Source: Acanthaster planci
Taxonomy: Eukaryota > Echinodermata > Asteroidea > Valvatida > Acanthasteridae
Direction: 5' to 3'
Assembly (NCBI RefSeq): GCF_001949145.1
Contig: NW_019091369.1
Span: 1,225,588 to 1,282,722, forward strand
DNA length: 57,135 nucleotides
In this document: positions 20,304 through 32,300 of the stretch, piece by piece
How positions within the stretch are numbered: the first letter of the stretch is position 1
Layout: each line of letters opens with the position of its first letter
Position numbers and translations under genes: made by a program
Notes under the pieces: model-generated
What the model was told of the DNA's origin: nothing
Seen by the model: only the letters and a program-made list of their open reading frames with translations
Database searches by the model: none

Positions 20304-23300
20304 AAATAACATCGACGTTACACTGCTCTATGAATATGTTATTGAAAACGGCGGCAAGCCCCCAGACGAAACAGCTATCGTTTTCAATACGTTTGTTTGT
20401 AAACCTTAATCGTTGGATAGCCTGTGTATATTCTCGAATGAAGTCGGGGGTTTCCATGAAAACAGACTTCAGAAAAAGTACGAAATCCCAGTAGGCCTCT
20501 TTGGATCTGATGTTTTATGAAATCCACAGAGGTTGCTATATAATCCAGAGTTTATCTTTTTAGTTTTACAAACGCAATTAAAGATTCCTTTATACAAGAA
20601 TCTGTCATTTCAAGCTAGTTCATTGTTAGCGGTGGTGGGAATAGTCTGTATATATCTATAGAGAAGAGTTACAGTGTATTTAGATTACTGTTTAGAATAT
20701 GCATGCACTCAAAAGGTTAAAGTTTAATGTGCATATTATGATTATTAAAATTGCCCATTGTTCTTATTTTGGAGGATGATGCGCTCAATTAAATACGTTC
20801 TGCATTGATTACTTACTGTCTCATAGGCTCTTGCAATGATCGTCACTAAATGTTTGAGAAGAGAAATTAAGTATTAGTATTCAAACTCACAGGGGTAGTT
20901 TACGATCTGAGATGGACGTATTACCACAGAGCTAGTCTCTGGCAACAGGGAATAGAGGAGAGTTACGACTACTCTTGAATGTCACTGCAGCAATGTTGCC
21001 ATGGTGAGCATCTCGTGATGACGTATTGGCTCCCAATGGAAGTTGGTTTGCAACAATGAGAATGTGTGTTCTCTCTATGAGTGCATACCCCCCCCCTGCC
21101 TTGACGCGCAGCGCCAGTACGTGGGGGGTCACTCAACACAGCTGTTTCTGGCGGGCAGTGGGCATCCAGCCGAGTAAAGCGCCCTCTCGTGGACTTATTT
21201 GTCCATGATTTTAATTAAAAGTGAGACTTGGTTTCAATAATACCTTTTAAGCACAAGAGTAAAGTGTTCATATTTTTATAGCGACGAATATGTAAAATAA
21301 GAAGGTCAAATCCTCTCCTCGCTTTCACAATTTAACCCACAACCACAATTGCAGAATTGATATCGAAAAAAGGAGGAATCGGTCCCAAAACCTCACCTCG
21401 GTAAAGGTCAAGCGTTGCTTCTTTTTAAGAGAGCCACTGGAAGTTTTTTCTGGAGAATATGTGGTCTTGGAAATAGCCTTCAGCTCATTAATGAGTTGTG
21501 TTTGACAGGAATGGAGCATACAGCTCTATGACAACTTAACAAAGACACCTTGACAGTTGCTTGAAAACGACAACGAACCAGGCGCTATTTGCAAAACAGT
21601 GCAGATGTGGAGCATGCACAGGGAACAGTACACCTGATGTCGCTGTGCATATCTGGCTATCCGATGATGCCTCTAATTCGGGTTTATGTTCCTTTCGATT
21701 TGCCCTAGTCTCAGAAATGACACTGAGGTTACAACACAAGATGCACGCATTTATGTGCATGATGTACGCAGCAAGATTTGGGGTGGTGGAGTTCCCCCCC
21801 CATGTCCAATCCCTTTGTATACCCGCTCTTATTAGACTATTGTTAACTAGCACATTCCCCTAGATGTCTGAAAAGAATTCCTGAGATTCCGATTAAACAA
21901 ATGTCTAACACACAGGTGGGGGTGCTTTCCGTCCCAGTATGGTGCTTCAATATATGTGGGAAGTGAATTTCGCTGGTTAAACGACTATGAAATGCATTCG
22001 TTGCAGTCGCATCGCTACTAACAAAAATAATGAACACTCCCGACCTATATGGATCTTTTCAACCGATGAGGGAGTGCTTATCCTCGAAGCGGAAACTTCA
22101 ATGGACACAGGATGAGTCAGAAAAATCACTCTTATACGTTCCTGTAATCACGAAGGAAGGACACAGAAGGAGTTTAAACTGCCCGGGCGATAACATCTGG
22201 CCAATTACGGCTTTCTGGCACGCCCGGTATGCCCACAGCTACAACGCAGTGAGCGCTTGCTACGCACCACCTGCTTAAAAATCATACGCCCCCTTTGTAC
22301 CATGCTCATCGCCGCAATTTTCACTGGCAATCTGCATCCTTAAAAGTTGTGTATTGCAGTATAAGAAGTTGAATATTCATGTCATCGATGGCGCTTGGTA
22401 TGATCTGACGACAACATCAAATTCAATGCTTGCACAGTTGCTTGTATTAGGCTGTGTGCCCTTAGTGTTCATGTGCAGTCATTGCCCTTATCAAACGCTT
22501 TCTTCTGGAGTTATTTTGGGAATAAATTGGGAATAAAGTTGTTTCTAAGATACTGTGTTTATTTGAATCATTTTTACTACAGCATTTATACAAAACGGTA
22601 TTTTATAAAATCTCATGATCACCCCTTGCGATGAAATAGCGCATTTTGTTTGTTACGAACTCAACTGTCCAGTGGTGGTCAACATGTTGGTGGCCAGTCT
22701 TAGCCATATTCGTACAAAGACTTTGAAAATGGAAGTTTTGGAGAGCCAAAATAAAATTATAACATTGCATGGATAGCGGTACCGTGTATCAAAATAAAAA
22801 AAATTATTCACGATTGCAAAAGTAGATCTAATATTAGAGATTTTTAACAAAACACACCAAATATTGCTAGGATAGTACTGGCCCCACCGTACAGCTAAGC
22901 TACAGGCAGTAACGGAATCCAGCATTTTTAAAATGTTTGCTATTATTTGTCTGACTGGGCGGCGATGCTTATCGAGCACTTTGAAGTGCCAGAGTTGTAA
23001 CTCCTTCTGTGTCCTTCCTCCAGGTTATAATTTTGTACTTTAAAACCTGGAAAAGTTATTTTGCATTTGACTATGCAGTCATACATATGCAGATATATGC
23101 AGATATGGTTATGGATTATGTTTGTTAAATGAATCCTCGATTGGTGTTTTTCACTGGGTTTGAAAAGAGCTACCAACACAATCTCATTGTTATTGAAGAC
23201 TTTTTACATTTCATGTGTTGTTTTGAGATTTTGAGTGTTTATCTCGAGGCTGTGTTTCAGCTGGACCTTCGATCCGTCTAGCTACCTGCCACTCAAACGG

Positions 23301-25634
23301 ATGCACAGCTCTGCTATCACCTCATCACTAACGCAACTCTTCACCCTATTCGTGTCCCTCTCAATGTCTTGATTTCAGCAGGAAGGCTTTTTTCTTTGCT
23401 CCTGAATGGTATTAGGAACGGTCATAGTATAGGCGGTTTTTAAGATACCCCCAAAGGAACAAAACGAAGGGGTAATTCCGGAGATGTAAGTGACCATTTT
23501 CTCTTCTAACCTGGAGAGACAGCTCTGTTTGGAGTTTGTTAGAGTCTTAAAATGTACCAGATTATTCCGTGGACGTGAGTGCATATCCTATGGAACTATA
23601 TGTACACTGCGTATTTACATAATACACATTGGCATGCGCAACACAAGGACACTATTAAACAATATCGTCACGTACAATACACATCGTACGCATACATGAC
23701 TAAGTAAGTGGAATGAATTTTAATTTCTCGCAGTTTAAGGTTTCACATTTCTAAAAGACATAAATTTGTCACCTGATGTCTCTTCTTCACGTTGATTCAA
23801 TTTGCTTGTCTATTAAACTTCTCCATAGAAAAAATTCAAGTTAAAATAATGCGTTATATCATGATTTACGATCTCAGAAATCGAGTGCTATGTTTTTCTC
23901 AAATTTCGCACTGCTGGGTGAGAAATAACCACTCAAAACGAGGTTTCAGGCTAGTCATGCGTATGGGCACGCATTCACGAGTCTTAAACTCGCAAAACTG
24001 GGAGAGGTCACTTAATCCAAGCATTCCAACACGGAAAACGATGCGGGATATATATGCATTATAAATATATATTTGTGGTAACCGCTTCTCGAAATTTGGG
24101 CGCATAATGTGTCAAACTACATTTCTTTTACGGTGTCGTGGAAACAGCATGACTACACTTCGTCTGAGTTTCACTTTCATTTGGAATAAAAAGCGCATCT
24201 AAAATAACATAGTTTACACTGTAAAATTCCCACGCACTCTCCAGTAAAAGGCTGTTTGGAAAGAAGTCCAGCTTCTTGAAGTCATTATTGTTCGCATTCT
24301 TGTTTCTTACCGCAACTATTCCCCTGTTGCAGAACAGAGGGCTTTTTGTTCATGTCAGATGAACAAGCGACTTCCAAGCACTCAGTCGGTGGAACATGTT
24401 CAGCTTGGGTTGGAATGTGCACTGTGTGGCAATGTGCAGGCGTAATATCGTGAAGCTTTGCAACTTGTTTGCCTCCTTGGGAATTTAACTAACAATTCAT
24501 TGGTATATTTTGACACGCGTGCTGCAGCTCACCAAAAAAGGTTTCACGCTCTGTACGCACGCATTCTGCAGAGACTGTGAATGTTGCTTCTTGGAAAGTA
24601 AGCATATTGACAAAGTACAACTCAGGGGTCATGATCGTAGAAGGTTAAGATGTATGTTATCGTTACTTCCAACTACAGCACAAGATGCCCTTCCAACGGG
24701 TGTGCCAAGCAATGCCTCACCATCCATCTTCCGCACAATCATCCACCGCCACCTTGGTTTTGCATTAAGGGGGCACTGATTGTCTCTATACCTCAAGATC
24801 CGATCTTGGTATAACAATTAATAGATAAAGTGCTTCTCCGATGATCTTTGGTCGTCATGCGTGGGGGATGTAGCAGCGAGGTTCCTGATTGTGACAAAAT
24901 TGCCAGCCTCATCAGTGAAGTTGGTGAATATGAGAAAAACAACTTTTGTCACTGCAGTCGGTCACGGTCAAATTGATCCATTTACATGATCGTTCTAATT
25001 ATGTCGGGAGCGTTTTGGTGCAATTCATTTGAACTAAATTAGCAACAACCTTGCAATTTACGAGCCGTAGCAATTATTACATCTTATTTGCGCAGCTTTG
25101 TGGATAATTGATATTCCTTATGGGTACGTGGAACTAAAATGTTATCACACATTAAAGTTTGCAGTGGCCTGAAAATAAAGTGCATTTAATGAGTCTATAG
25201 TTGGTTGGTATACAATAATTGCTGTCTTTTGTCTTGCAATCATTTATTTTTCTTTCCTTTAGTGTTTTTTTCGCTATCTCTCTCTCTCTCGCTCTCTCTC
25301 AACTCCATTTTTTGTTTCTCTTCTTCACCCTCTTTTCCCTTCTTATATCTAGAAGACGTTTTAATAACTTACTTTATGAATCCAATCGGGCAGAAGGAAA
25401 GTGTTTTCAGTGAAATATGGCTTCATTGGCTTGTCAAGTTCGCTTGCTGCGTTTTTACAATGTCCATGTTAATCTGTTCTGTAGTCTATTCGATGGAGTT
25501 ACTCGACTGAGTAAATTAAGATCTGGCTAGGAGTAGGATTGCCCTTATCACGGGGCCAGAAGGACCAGTGCTTCCCAAGCCCGCAGCTGCTCTGAATGAA
25601 TCCTAAAGCAATCAAGATAAATCTCATTAACGTG
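20304..25634. other. Intergenic region after module B
   Basis: AT-rich DNA without a convincing gene on either strand. Slightly GC-richer patches (20920-21200, 22030-22280) contain short open stretches with no domain and no coherent splice structure. A (CT)n tract is listed separately. Confidence 0.45.
25276..25300. repeat. (CT)n microsatellite
   Basis: Interrupted CT repeat (TCTCTCTCTCGCTCTCTCTC) in intergenic DNA. Confidence 0.9.
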
Positions 25635-25958
25635 TTATAAAAAGTGCGTTTTCTTTTTACCAAAAAAATAAAAAAACACTTCTCTGTATATGTCAACGCA
25701 AAGGTGCACCTGATGTAACGCGAGACCAGGGCTGCCAACACGAATTTCTTTGTAATGGACCGCTTTGACGAAGTAAGATCCCACGGGGCAAAAGGCCGCT
25801 GGCCCCCGGAAGAATGCTTCTATCACCCCGTCAAAGGATGTCGTGACAGTCGCTGCGGCGTCTGTACTCGGACGCGGTATTTTCTTACCTGTTGTTTTTA
25901 GCTCTTTCAGAATCCTCGCCTCACGTTGGTGTAAGAGATGCCGGTGGCTGCGATAATT
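25635..25958 (-). pseudogene. Possible DNA-transposon ORF remnant (minus strand)
   Basis: The minus strand is open from a stop near 25961 to 25635 without a proper start. It reads RILKELKTTGKKIPRPSTD, then SFDGVIEAFFRGP. A second frame just upstream reads AATGISYTNVRR, like a helix-turn-helix joined by a frameshift to RILKELK. The order HTH / TPGKKRxRP / DDFDxGVIRR is what I recall from transposon-derived ORFs widespread in invertebrates. The resemblance is short and from memory, so treat it as a hint. It would be a decayed fragment. Confidence 0.3.
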
Positions 25959-25959
25959 C

Positions 25960-27190
25960 TACCTCTATGGGGAAATCCTTTATACCCTGCCAGCGGAAAG
26001 AAGTAATGATGCGGTAGAGACATTATGTACAACCCACATAATTGTCGGATGGAGTTCTTAAGTGCCTGCTAGAGACATATCGAACCATAAATACTCCAGT
26101 CATCGTCGTCTGATATCCACAATATTTCCTGTCAGTATTCCCAGAATCTTAAGATTGGTTATAGCTTTCATAATGATAGAAACAACTGTTACTGCAAGCT
26201 TCGCCCACTCAGCACGGCCAGCAGTCTTTTGATATCATATAAACTAATGATTTAAATGAATAACCATATACATGTACGTGTAGATATACGACAGAAATGG
26301 CTTTTCATATATACCACTAAAACCCCTTAATTGTCGACAAATTTTTCACTGGTAATTCATCATTTTCAAATGCAGAGTGTTGTTAAAAGTCTAAAATAAA
26401 TTCGACTCCGTTGACAATGTTCAGCAACATTTGCGAGCAGTTCTTGACAAAATCAGCTTATAGCATGGAAGATTCAGATTATTCTCAAATTACTTCCCTA
26501 CAAATCGTCAAAAAATATGCCCATTGGGGGAATGAAGATGTACACGGCTGTTTGAAGTGCATGAAAAGATCTTTCAGTCCCAAAAGTACATGTTTTCATT
26601 TCATAATTTCCAATTTGTAATTGTAACAATTAAAGATCTTTAAGCTGAATGAAAGTTAATCGGCTTAATAGGCTTTTCTTGGATTCTTTTTCTCCGATTC
26701 TTTTTCCCATCTCTACAATGGAACATCTCTTTTTGTCTGATTTACAGTGTCACAAGCGCTTTTCTGGAATCCTTGGTGTCGTGATACAAGTGAAAAATAA
26801 TGGCAGTGATTGGTTGTAATCTCCTTTTAAAAGCCCGCATTTTGAAAGCGCGGCTTTCATTCAAAGACTGAGAATATGAATAATTTGGTAACGATGGTGT
26901 TGGACACGGCGTCTGTTGGCTGATATACGTCGGCAGAGTTGAGGGTTGGAACCCAAGCAATACAACAACGATAGGAGGATTTTATAGAAATAAGGTCAAG
27001 GATTTTGGAGTCAGTGTAGGAAGTAACATGGGTTCATTTTAGTGGAGTTTGTCCGTGACTCCCTGCAAAGTAATGAGAAAACCGCAAAATAGGCCTAAAT
27101 AGTATGACGACTAAGGGCACAAAAAATAACTTCCCAAAAATCATTTTAGGATTACGTCTTCTATTTTGATCTATTTTTCCGAACTATTAA
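25960..27190. other. Intergenic, nothing recognised
   Basis: AT-rich with no supported exon, RNA or repeat. Confidence 0.45.
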
Positions 27191-27194
27191 CCGC

Positions 27195-27248
27195 GAACTA
27201 TTTTCAAGATGTATTTTTTTAGGCCTAAATACATCTTGAAAATAGTTC
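27195..27248. repeat. Perfect 22-bp-arm palindrome with 10-nt loop
   Basis: The left arm GAACTATTTTCAAGATGTAT... (27195-27216) and right arm (27227-27248) are exact inverse complements around TTTTAGGCCT. It lies 15 bp before the SINE at 27264. Confidence 0.9.
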
Positions 27249-27263
27249 TTGAAAAATAGGTCG

Positions 27264-27476
27264 CGGTGCCCGCTGCTTCACTTGACTCGGACCGGCCAGC
27301 CGACCCCGGCAAGCTCGATGGTCGAGTGGTTAAGACATCTGCACGAGTAAGCAGGAGGTCGTGGGTTCGAGTCTCACCCGAGTAAGCTTGTGAGGGTTTT
27401 TTGCAAGCTCTCGGACAAGCACTGAGCATACAGTACTTATCAATCTACGTTGGGTAAGGGCAAAAACCCGTTACAT
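27264..27476 (+). mobile_element. tRNA-derived SINE, copy 1 (plus orientation)
   Basis: The head has an A box (TGGTCGAGTGGTTAAG) and a B box (GGTTCGAGTCTC) like a Ser/Leu-type tRNA, followed by a tail ending CTACGTTGGGTAAGGGCAAA and CCCGTTACAT. It aligns along its whole length with the copy at 49851-50064. The flanks AAAAATAGGTC and AAAGATTAGTC may be a decayed target duplication. Not a functional tRNA gene: it lacks a foldable anticodon arm and is embedded in a longer repeat. Confidence 0.8.
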
Positions 27477-29639
27477 AAAGATTAGTCTTGTTCGCATAAA
27501 ACACGATACAAACACTGGGTCCAGTAATTTTTTTTCCCTCAGAGAACATATCTCTTTCTAATTGAGTGCCATTGAGGCTGCCATATGGTGAGAGACAAAT
27601 TACAGTGATCATATTTTGTGTTCTTTCAATTCCATCATTTAAAGACAACCTCAACGACAACAAAGTCTTGAAAAACCCCAAATGAAAGGGCGCCAACACG
27701 CCTGCAGGCAACAACGGCACTGCGCGTGAATGACCGCAGACAAAGGGCCATTATTATTTCGTGTCTACGCAGCGCACTATTCACGTAATCTTTATTACAT
27801 GTGAATCCATACATAGTAACGACGCGTTAAAATGTTGGTCGGGACCCATTAGTTATTACGTCCCTTGACTCTCAGGAGAGACAGGGACGATTTTGCATGT
27901 AGCTGATGCTTTCTGTTAAGTGACGTTGCTGTTGTTTGCTCCTGATCTATCCCTGATGAATGGTTTCCACCATTTTCGACCTCTCTCTCGCTCCGTTCTT
28001 CAGACAGGTACTCAGGGGACAAACTCGAATTAGAGGATCAATTTTTACAATTTTTTTCCTGCATTGAATTGGGTAGGTATTCTCTTTTGTAGTCTCTCGA
28101 ATCCGTATGTTAATTTGAGAGTCACTGACAAACCGCTATTAATGCCCCTCAATAGAAATCAAATGGGGCAGGATGAAATCTGCCTTTCCAAGCGACTGAA
28201 GAGAAAACACAAGTGATTCTACACTTCAATTATCGTGGTGTAAACTTAACACTGTTGGTTTAATGGACACCAGGGAGTAAATTTTAAAAATATCACGCGA
28301 TGAAATTCTTCTCAGGCATATATTTTGTTCAATTTTATACGCTTCTTCAGTGTATGAATACTATTTGGCATCCCTTTAAGTTAAATTTTACCGTGGAATA
28401 CATTATTGCACTCTTTACAAATGAGGGCGACGTTGCTGTGATCCCATTCAGTGGAAGTCAGCGTTAAGTTTACAGATTTTTCCGTTCGGATTGTGATCCC
28501 AAAATTTGCTCATTCAAAATAGTTTTGAGGAAGGGTCGCTCTTTGGCTTATTGCCATGTACTTACACAGCAACGAGTCACTAAAAAGATGTTTTTGACAG
28601 CCAAAATGTGCACCAGTTTTGGGGCGCAATCAATGCAACATTAAGGCTTTCTGCGTGGAATAATGTTCGCAGTTTTGTTCATGAATACAGAGACTGTCCC
28701 ATACACCATTAAATAAGGTGGCACCAAATTACTTTTTAAATGTTGGAAATAAGCCTTTAAATGAAACTGTAGTGGATTGCATGTGACCCTTTACCACATA
28801 TTGTCACTACAATTTTTGCAGCGAAATGATAATAGCACCTGCCTGAATTTAGATTAACTTTTAAAAAAAGAGAAAAACTAGGATACCTGTGAAATATTCA
28901 TTGCTGACACTGAACATATCATACACTTAATTTTTCGAAATATGTTCTCAGAAAACACCAGCGACTCTCTTTGGAGGGTTCCCCACATGTTATTTCTTTC
29001 TGATAAGTTCCAGATTTTGTTCATCGCGTAAACATTTATGGAAGCAATTATTACGCAATAAATACAATGTAAGTAGGGCATGTCCCGATTTGTTCAGAAC
29101 AATATCGTTCTTATTCGGCCTATAAAACTAAGTAGCAGAAGTACAAATACAGTGTCATGAATTTTATTTCTATTATGAAACGCATGGGCAACATGACTGC
29201 GTAGAAGCAACACCACAAGTTTGGGTTATTGTTCTTTTTAACAGGCCATTTATTGTCAATTCTCGTAAATTCTCCAGGTTACTGAGGACCCACCCACTCC
29301 AGTTACGTCTCAATAACGGCGCTGAGGGGGCACTGGTAACCTACGGTTGAGGGATTCGACCCACGCCGCCCCCGATTTTTCCTTCATGGGTGGGTCACAA
29401 CAAGGATGCACTTGATGTTCTTGGACGCTTCGCTAACGCGGGTTATCATCCCCTTTCTTCATTTTAAGTACAAGCGTAGGATGAGCACAGTAATTGATGG
29501 CTTCCGTTATAACTGACAATAGACGGGTTCGAAATCGCCGAATGTGAAAAACACGCACACACACACAAAAAGAAAACACCCATACACACTCCAAAGAAAA
29601 ACAAAAGCCAAGTAATGTAAAGCATTCCCTAGCTGTCTG
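27477..29639. other. Intergenic region upstream of gene C
   Basis: AT-rich. It holds one copy of a dispersed repeat (about 28300-28580) and a short (AC)n tract near 29553-29567. No gene recognised. Confidence 0.45.
28300..28580. repeat. Diverged dispersed repeat, copy 1
   Basis: Several blocks match 32010-32300 in the same order and orientation: CTTCTTCAGTGtATGAA...TATTTGGC, TTGCTGTGATcCCA, and AGGGTCGCTC...GCTTATTGCCA. It is an old repeat of unknown class, not obviously coding. Confidence 0.6.
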
Positions 29640-30049
29640 AGGCATAGACCTCTCCCGATCAGCTGCGCTTGATTTACGGTTGCGTTGGCAACACCGGAGG
29701 AGCAGCCACTCATCGCCTCACGGCTGATTTCCTTCTCACTCATCTTTCCTCCCGGCTCCTGTGATAAGCTCTCAACATCTTCAACCTCGCAACGGCAAGG
29801 TTCGGAACCAAAGCGCAGCACATCTGACTCGTCGCAGCTGGACGCGCCACGGACAAACTCCAGTCCGGAACACGCTGTGCTTTTCTCCGCGAGACGTGAG
29901 TGACATAGTCCTCGCTCATCGACGCTAAATCCAACGCGCCTCGTCTGACTTTTGTAAAACGTGGTAGGGTTTTTTTCGTTGTTGCCCTCGGAAGGACCAC
30001 GGACAGACGGTACAGCCCGGGCCAAGCTCGGTACATCTGCCGTCGGAAT
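29640..30049 (+). promoter_or_regulatory. CpG-rich promoter / 5' UTR of gene C
   Basis: CpG density and GC content rise clearly here and fall again after exon 1. The start codon at 30050 has a good Kozak context (A at -3, G at +4). A 72-codon plus-strand open frame from 29685 may be an upstream ORF if transcription starts before it. The transcription start cannot be placed from sequence. A long minus-strand open frame here is best explained by the low stop frequency of GC-rich DNA. Confidence 0.5.
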
Positions 30050-30116
30050 ATGGCAAGGTGGTTCTACGTACTGTGCACAGGCTTCATTGCTCTCATGCTA
30101 GTCGTCGACGTAAATG
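30050..30116 (+). CDS. Gene C exon 1: signal peptide of a secreted or membrane protein
   Basis: ATG at 30050 opens MARWFYVLCTGFIALMLVVDVN followed by a phase 1 split codon and an ideal donor, AATG|GTAAGT. A short polar start, a hydrophobic core (FYVLCTGFIALMLVV) and a polar end make a typical cleavable signal peptide. A phase 1 intron straight after the leader is usual for genes built of extracellular modules. No later exon was found in the remaining 27 kb, so function is unknown. Being on the same strand and next to the A/B receptors, it could start a third member of that family, but nothing in this exon shows it. Confidence 0.7.
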
Positions 30117-32009
30117 GTAAGTTTCGCTCGACAAAACCCAATAAAGTTCGGGAAGATCCTATACCCGACAGCCGGGTCAGAAATTAAAATTTCATTATTT
30201 TGCTGTCGGAACTAATAAGGTCATAAAGATGCAGATTCGTTAATCATGAACGTAGAAATAGAATGTTCAGGAATCCACCTGCTCTTAGCTGAGTGGTGGG
30301 CTTTTAATGCGATGCTAAAGGGAGCACACTAGGAGATTCATCAAAGAGGGTGCACTGGGTGTTTGCAGAGCGTTCACCGTACTGGGTGCCTTATCAGAGA
30401 GGGTACACTTAGTGCTTTGTATGTTACAGGGGGGACACTTAGTACTTGGTTTCAGAGGGTCCACTGGGTGCTTTGCCAGTGAGGGTTCACTGGGTGCTTT
30501 GCCTGTGAGGGTTCACTGGGTGCTTTGTCGGGGAGGGTTCACTGGGTGCTTTGCCAGTGAGGGTTCACTGGGTGATCTGCCAGTGAGGGTTCACTGGGTG
30601 CTTTGTCGGGGAAGGTTCACTGGGTACTTCGTTAGACAGTGTTATGGGTGCTTTGTTAGAGAGAATACATTAGATGCATTGTCTGCAGTACATCCAAACG
30701 AACACAGGAACCGGACTGAAACGTAGGCTGATGGTAAGAAAAGTACGCTGGATGAAAAAGAAAAACCAAAGGTGAAGATGGATAACAGTAGGTTGGGTTA
30801 GTAACGCGTTGTGTGAGAACGTTTATTTATTGAATAAGTCACACAGATAAACTGGAGATCGGTCCATTTATAATTTAGTCGTGTTTTCAAGGGTTGAATC
30901 ATTTTTTTTTACCGTTGTGTCCCTCAGTTAAAGGGATGGTGGATAGACTGGCGAATGAGTGGGGTCATGTTTGTAGGTTCGGATCACGTGTCTGATAATC
31001 TTTGTCGTCAAGCCGAATCTTAAGAGCATTATTTTCCCTCAACACGGTGCCTCATGTCCAAGTTATGGACACGCCCATTTTTTTATAATGGCAATACGTT
31101 TGGAAGCTCCAACGCCATAGTTGGAACTTTGACAGGCGCAGATCAAGGGGAGAGTCTAAAGGATACAAGACCCCCGAAAAAGTACTGTATAAACCGTGTA
31201 GGGGTCTCTTTTGCGCGTAGGTTAAGGACAAAACAAAGAGAATAAATAATTCGCTAACGGCAAAGACTATCAGTACAACTCCTCCCCCTTGTACCAACAA
31301 AAGATTCCGAATTCCCCCAGGCAAAAAAATCCTGGATCCATCTGCTTGGTTTTGTGCATCATGCCTGACGTCTTTTTTGTCGAAAACTGTTGGGTTGCTT
31401 GAACATTTCGAAATTTCTAGTAATTTCATAACTGACGATATTATTGGATTCCTTCTCGTACTTTATTAAAAGATACAAACAACAGAATTTAGTCCTTTTT
31501 CATTTACGGAAAACTCTGACTTGAAGAATACTTATGTTTGTAAAACCAGGGTGGTTCTAGATGGTTTGCATTTGACGTCATCGACTGAAATTCCAACTGT
31601 CCGAACCAGACTAATGCCAACGTGAAAATCCCTCATTTGCTAGGCTGTGAGACCCTTTCCCGGGGCAGTATGTCCCTATTCATCCCCCCCCCTTCTGATA
31701 GTCTGGTTTTCCTCCAGGCAAAACCAGTGCCGGGTATTCCTTAACCATGCGTGCGATAGCCACGTCGAGCTCCATCAATGTTTCCATAAGTTGGCACGAA
31801 CAGTACCAACCCTCGGTCTAGTTTGTTTCAGGCATTTTCTATGTAATCATGGTGTGGTACGATCATAACGTGGCTGTTATAATAACACTGAAATTGATCG
31901 CAGAAGCAAAGTGCATGAATGGCGGAATAATACATGCATTAGGCCGAGGTACTTCAAAGGACCTAACTTTTCAGCCAGCAAGGCTTAAAGGGTACATGCA
32001 ATGATTTTT
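30117..32009 (+). other. Gene C first intron, proximal part
   Basis: Starts GTAAGT. Contains the 26-bp minisatellite listed separately. No exon compatible with the phase 1 donor was found. Confidence 0.45.
30345..30690. repeat. Minisatellite, 26-bp unit, about 13 copies
   Basis: Units of the type GAGGGTTCACTGGGTGCTTT plus GCCAGT or GTCGGG. The central copies (30455-30610) are nearly identical and the flanking ones are decayed. A 104-codon open frame over it follows from the 26-residue repeat (3 x 26 bp) and is not taken as a gene. Confidence 0.9.
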
Positions 32010-32300
32010 GTTCTTAGATGAACTTTCTGGGCAATTTTATTTCCTTCTTCAGTGAATGAAAGTATTTGGCGTCCTTGGGGGGATATGGCGCTTTAAAAAG
32101 TGCACGTTTTTAAACTATTAAATTGTTCATGTTTGAACAACTGAGGGGCACTATTGCTGTGATGCCACGCGGGGATGACACTGTTCACTTTATATTTCCC
32201 GATTTAGACAAAAAATCCAAAGTTTTCTCCATGAAAACGTTTTAAAAGAAGGGTTTCTCATTAGCTTACTGCCACATACAAAATCACCAAAGAAAGGGAA
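32010..32300. repeat. Diverged dispersed repeat, copy 2
   Basis: Partner of 28300-28580: GCAATTTTAT, CTTCTTCAGTGAATGAA, TATTTGGCGTCC, TTGCTGTGATGCCA and GCTTACTGCCACATAC occur in the same order. Class unknown. Confidence 0.6.

Noticed and set aside
27264-27476. tRNA gene
   Set aside because: A and B boxes are present, but they are part of a 213-bp repeat with a second copy at 49851-50064, so it is a SINE head and not a tRNA gene.
29507-30036. Long minus-strand open frames (172 and 98 codons) over the gene C promoter
   Set aside because: They lie in CpG-rich DNA with few stops, use overlapping frames, show no domain and run antisense to a well-supported promoter and signal-peptide exon.
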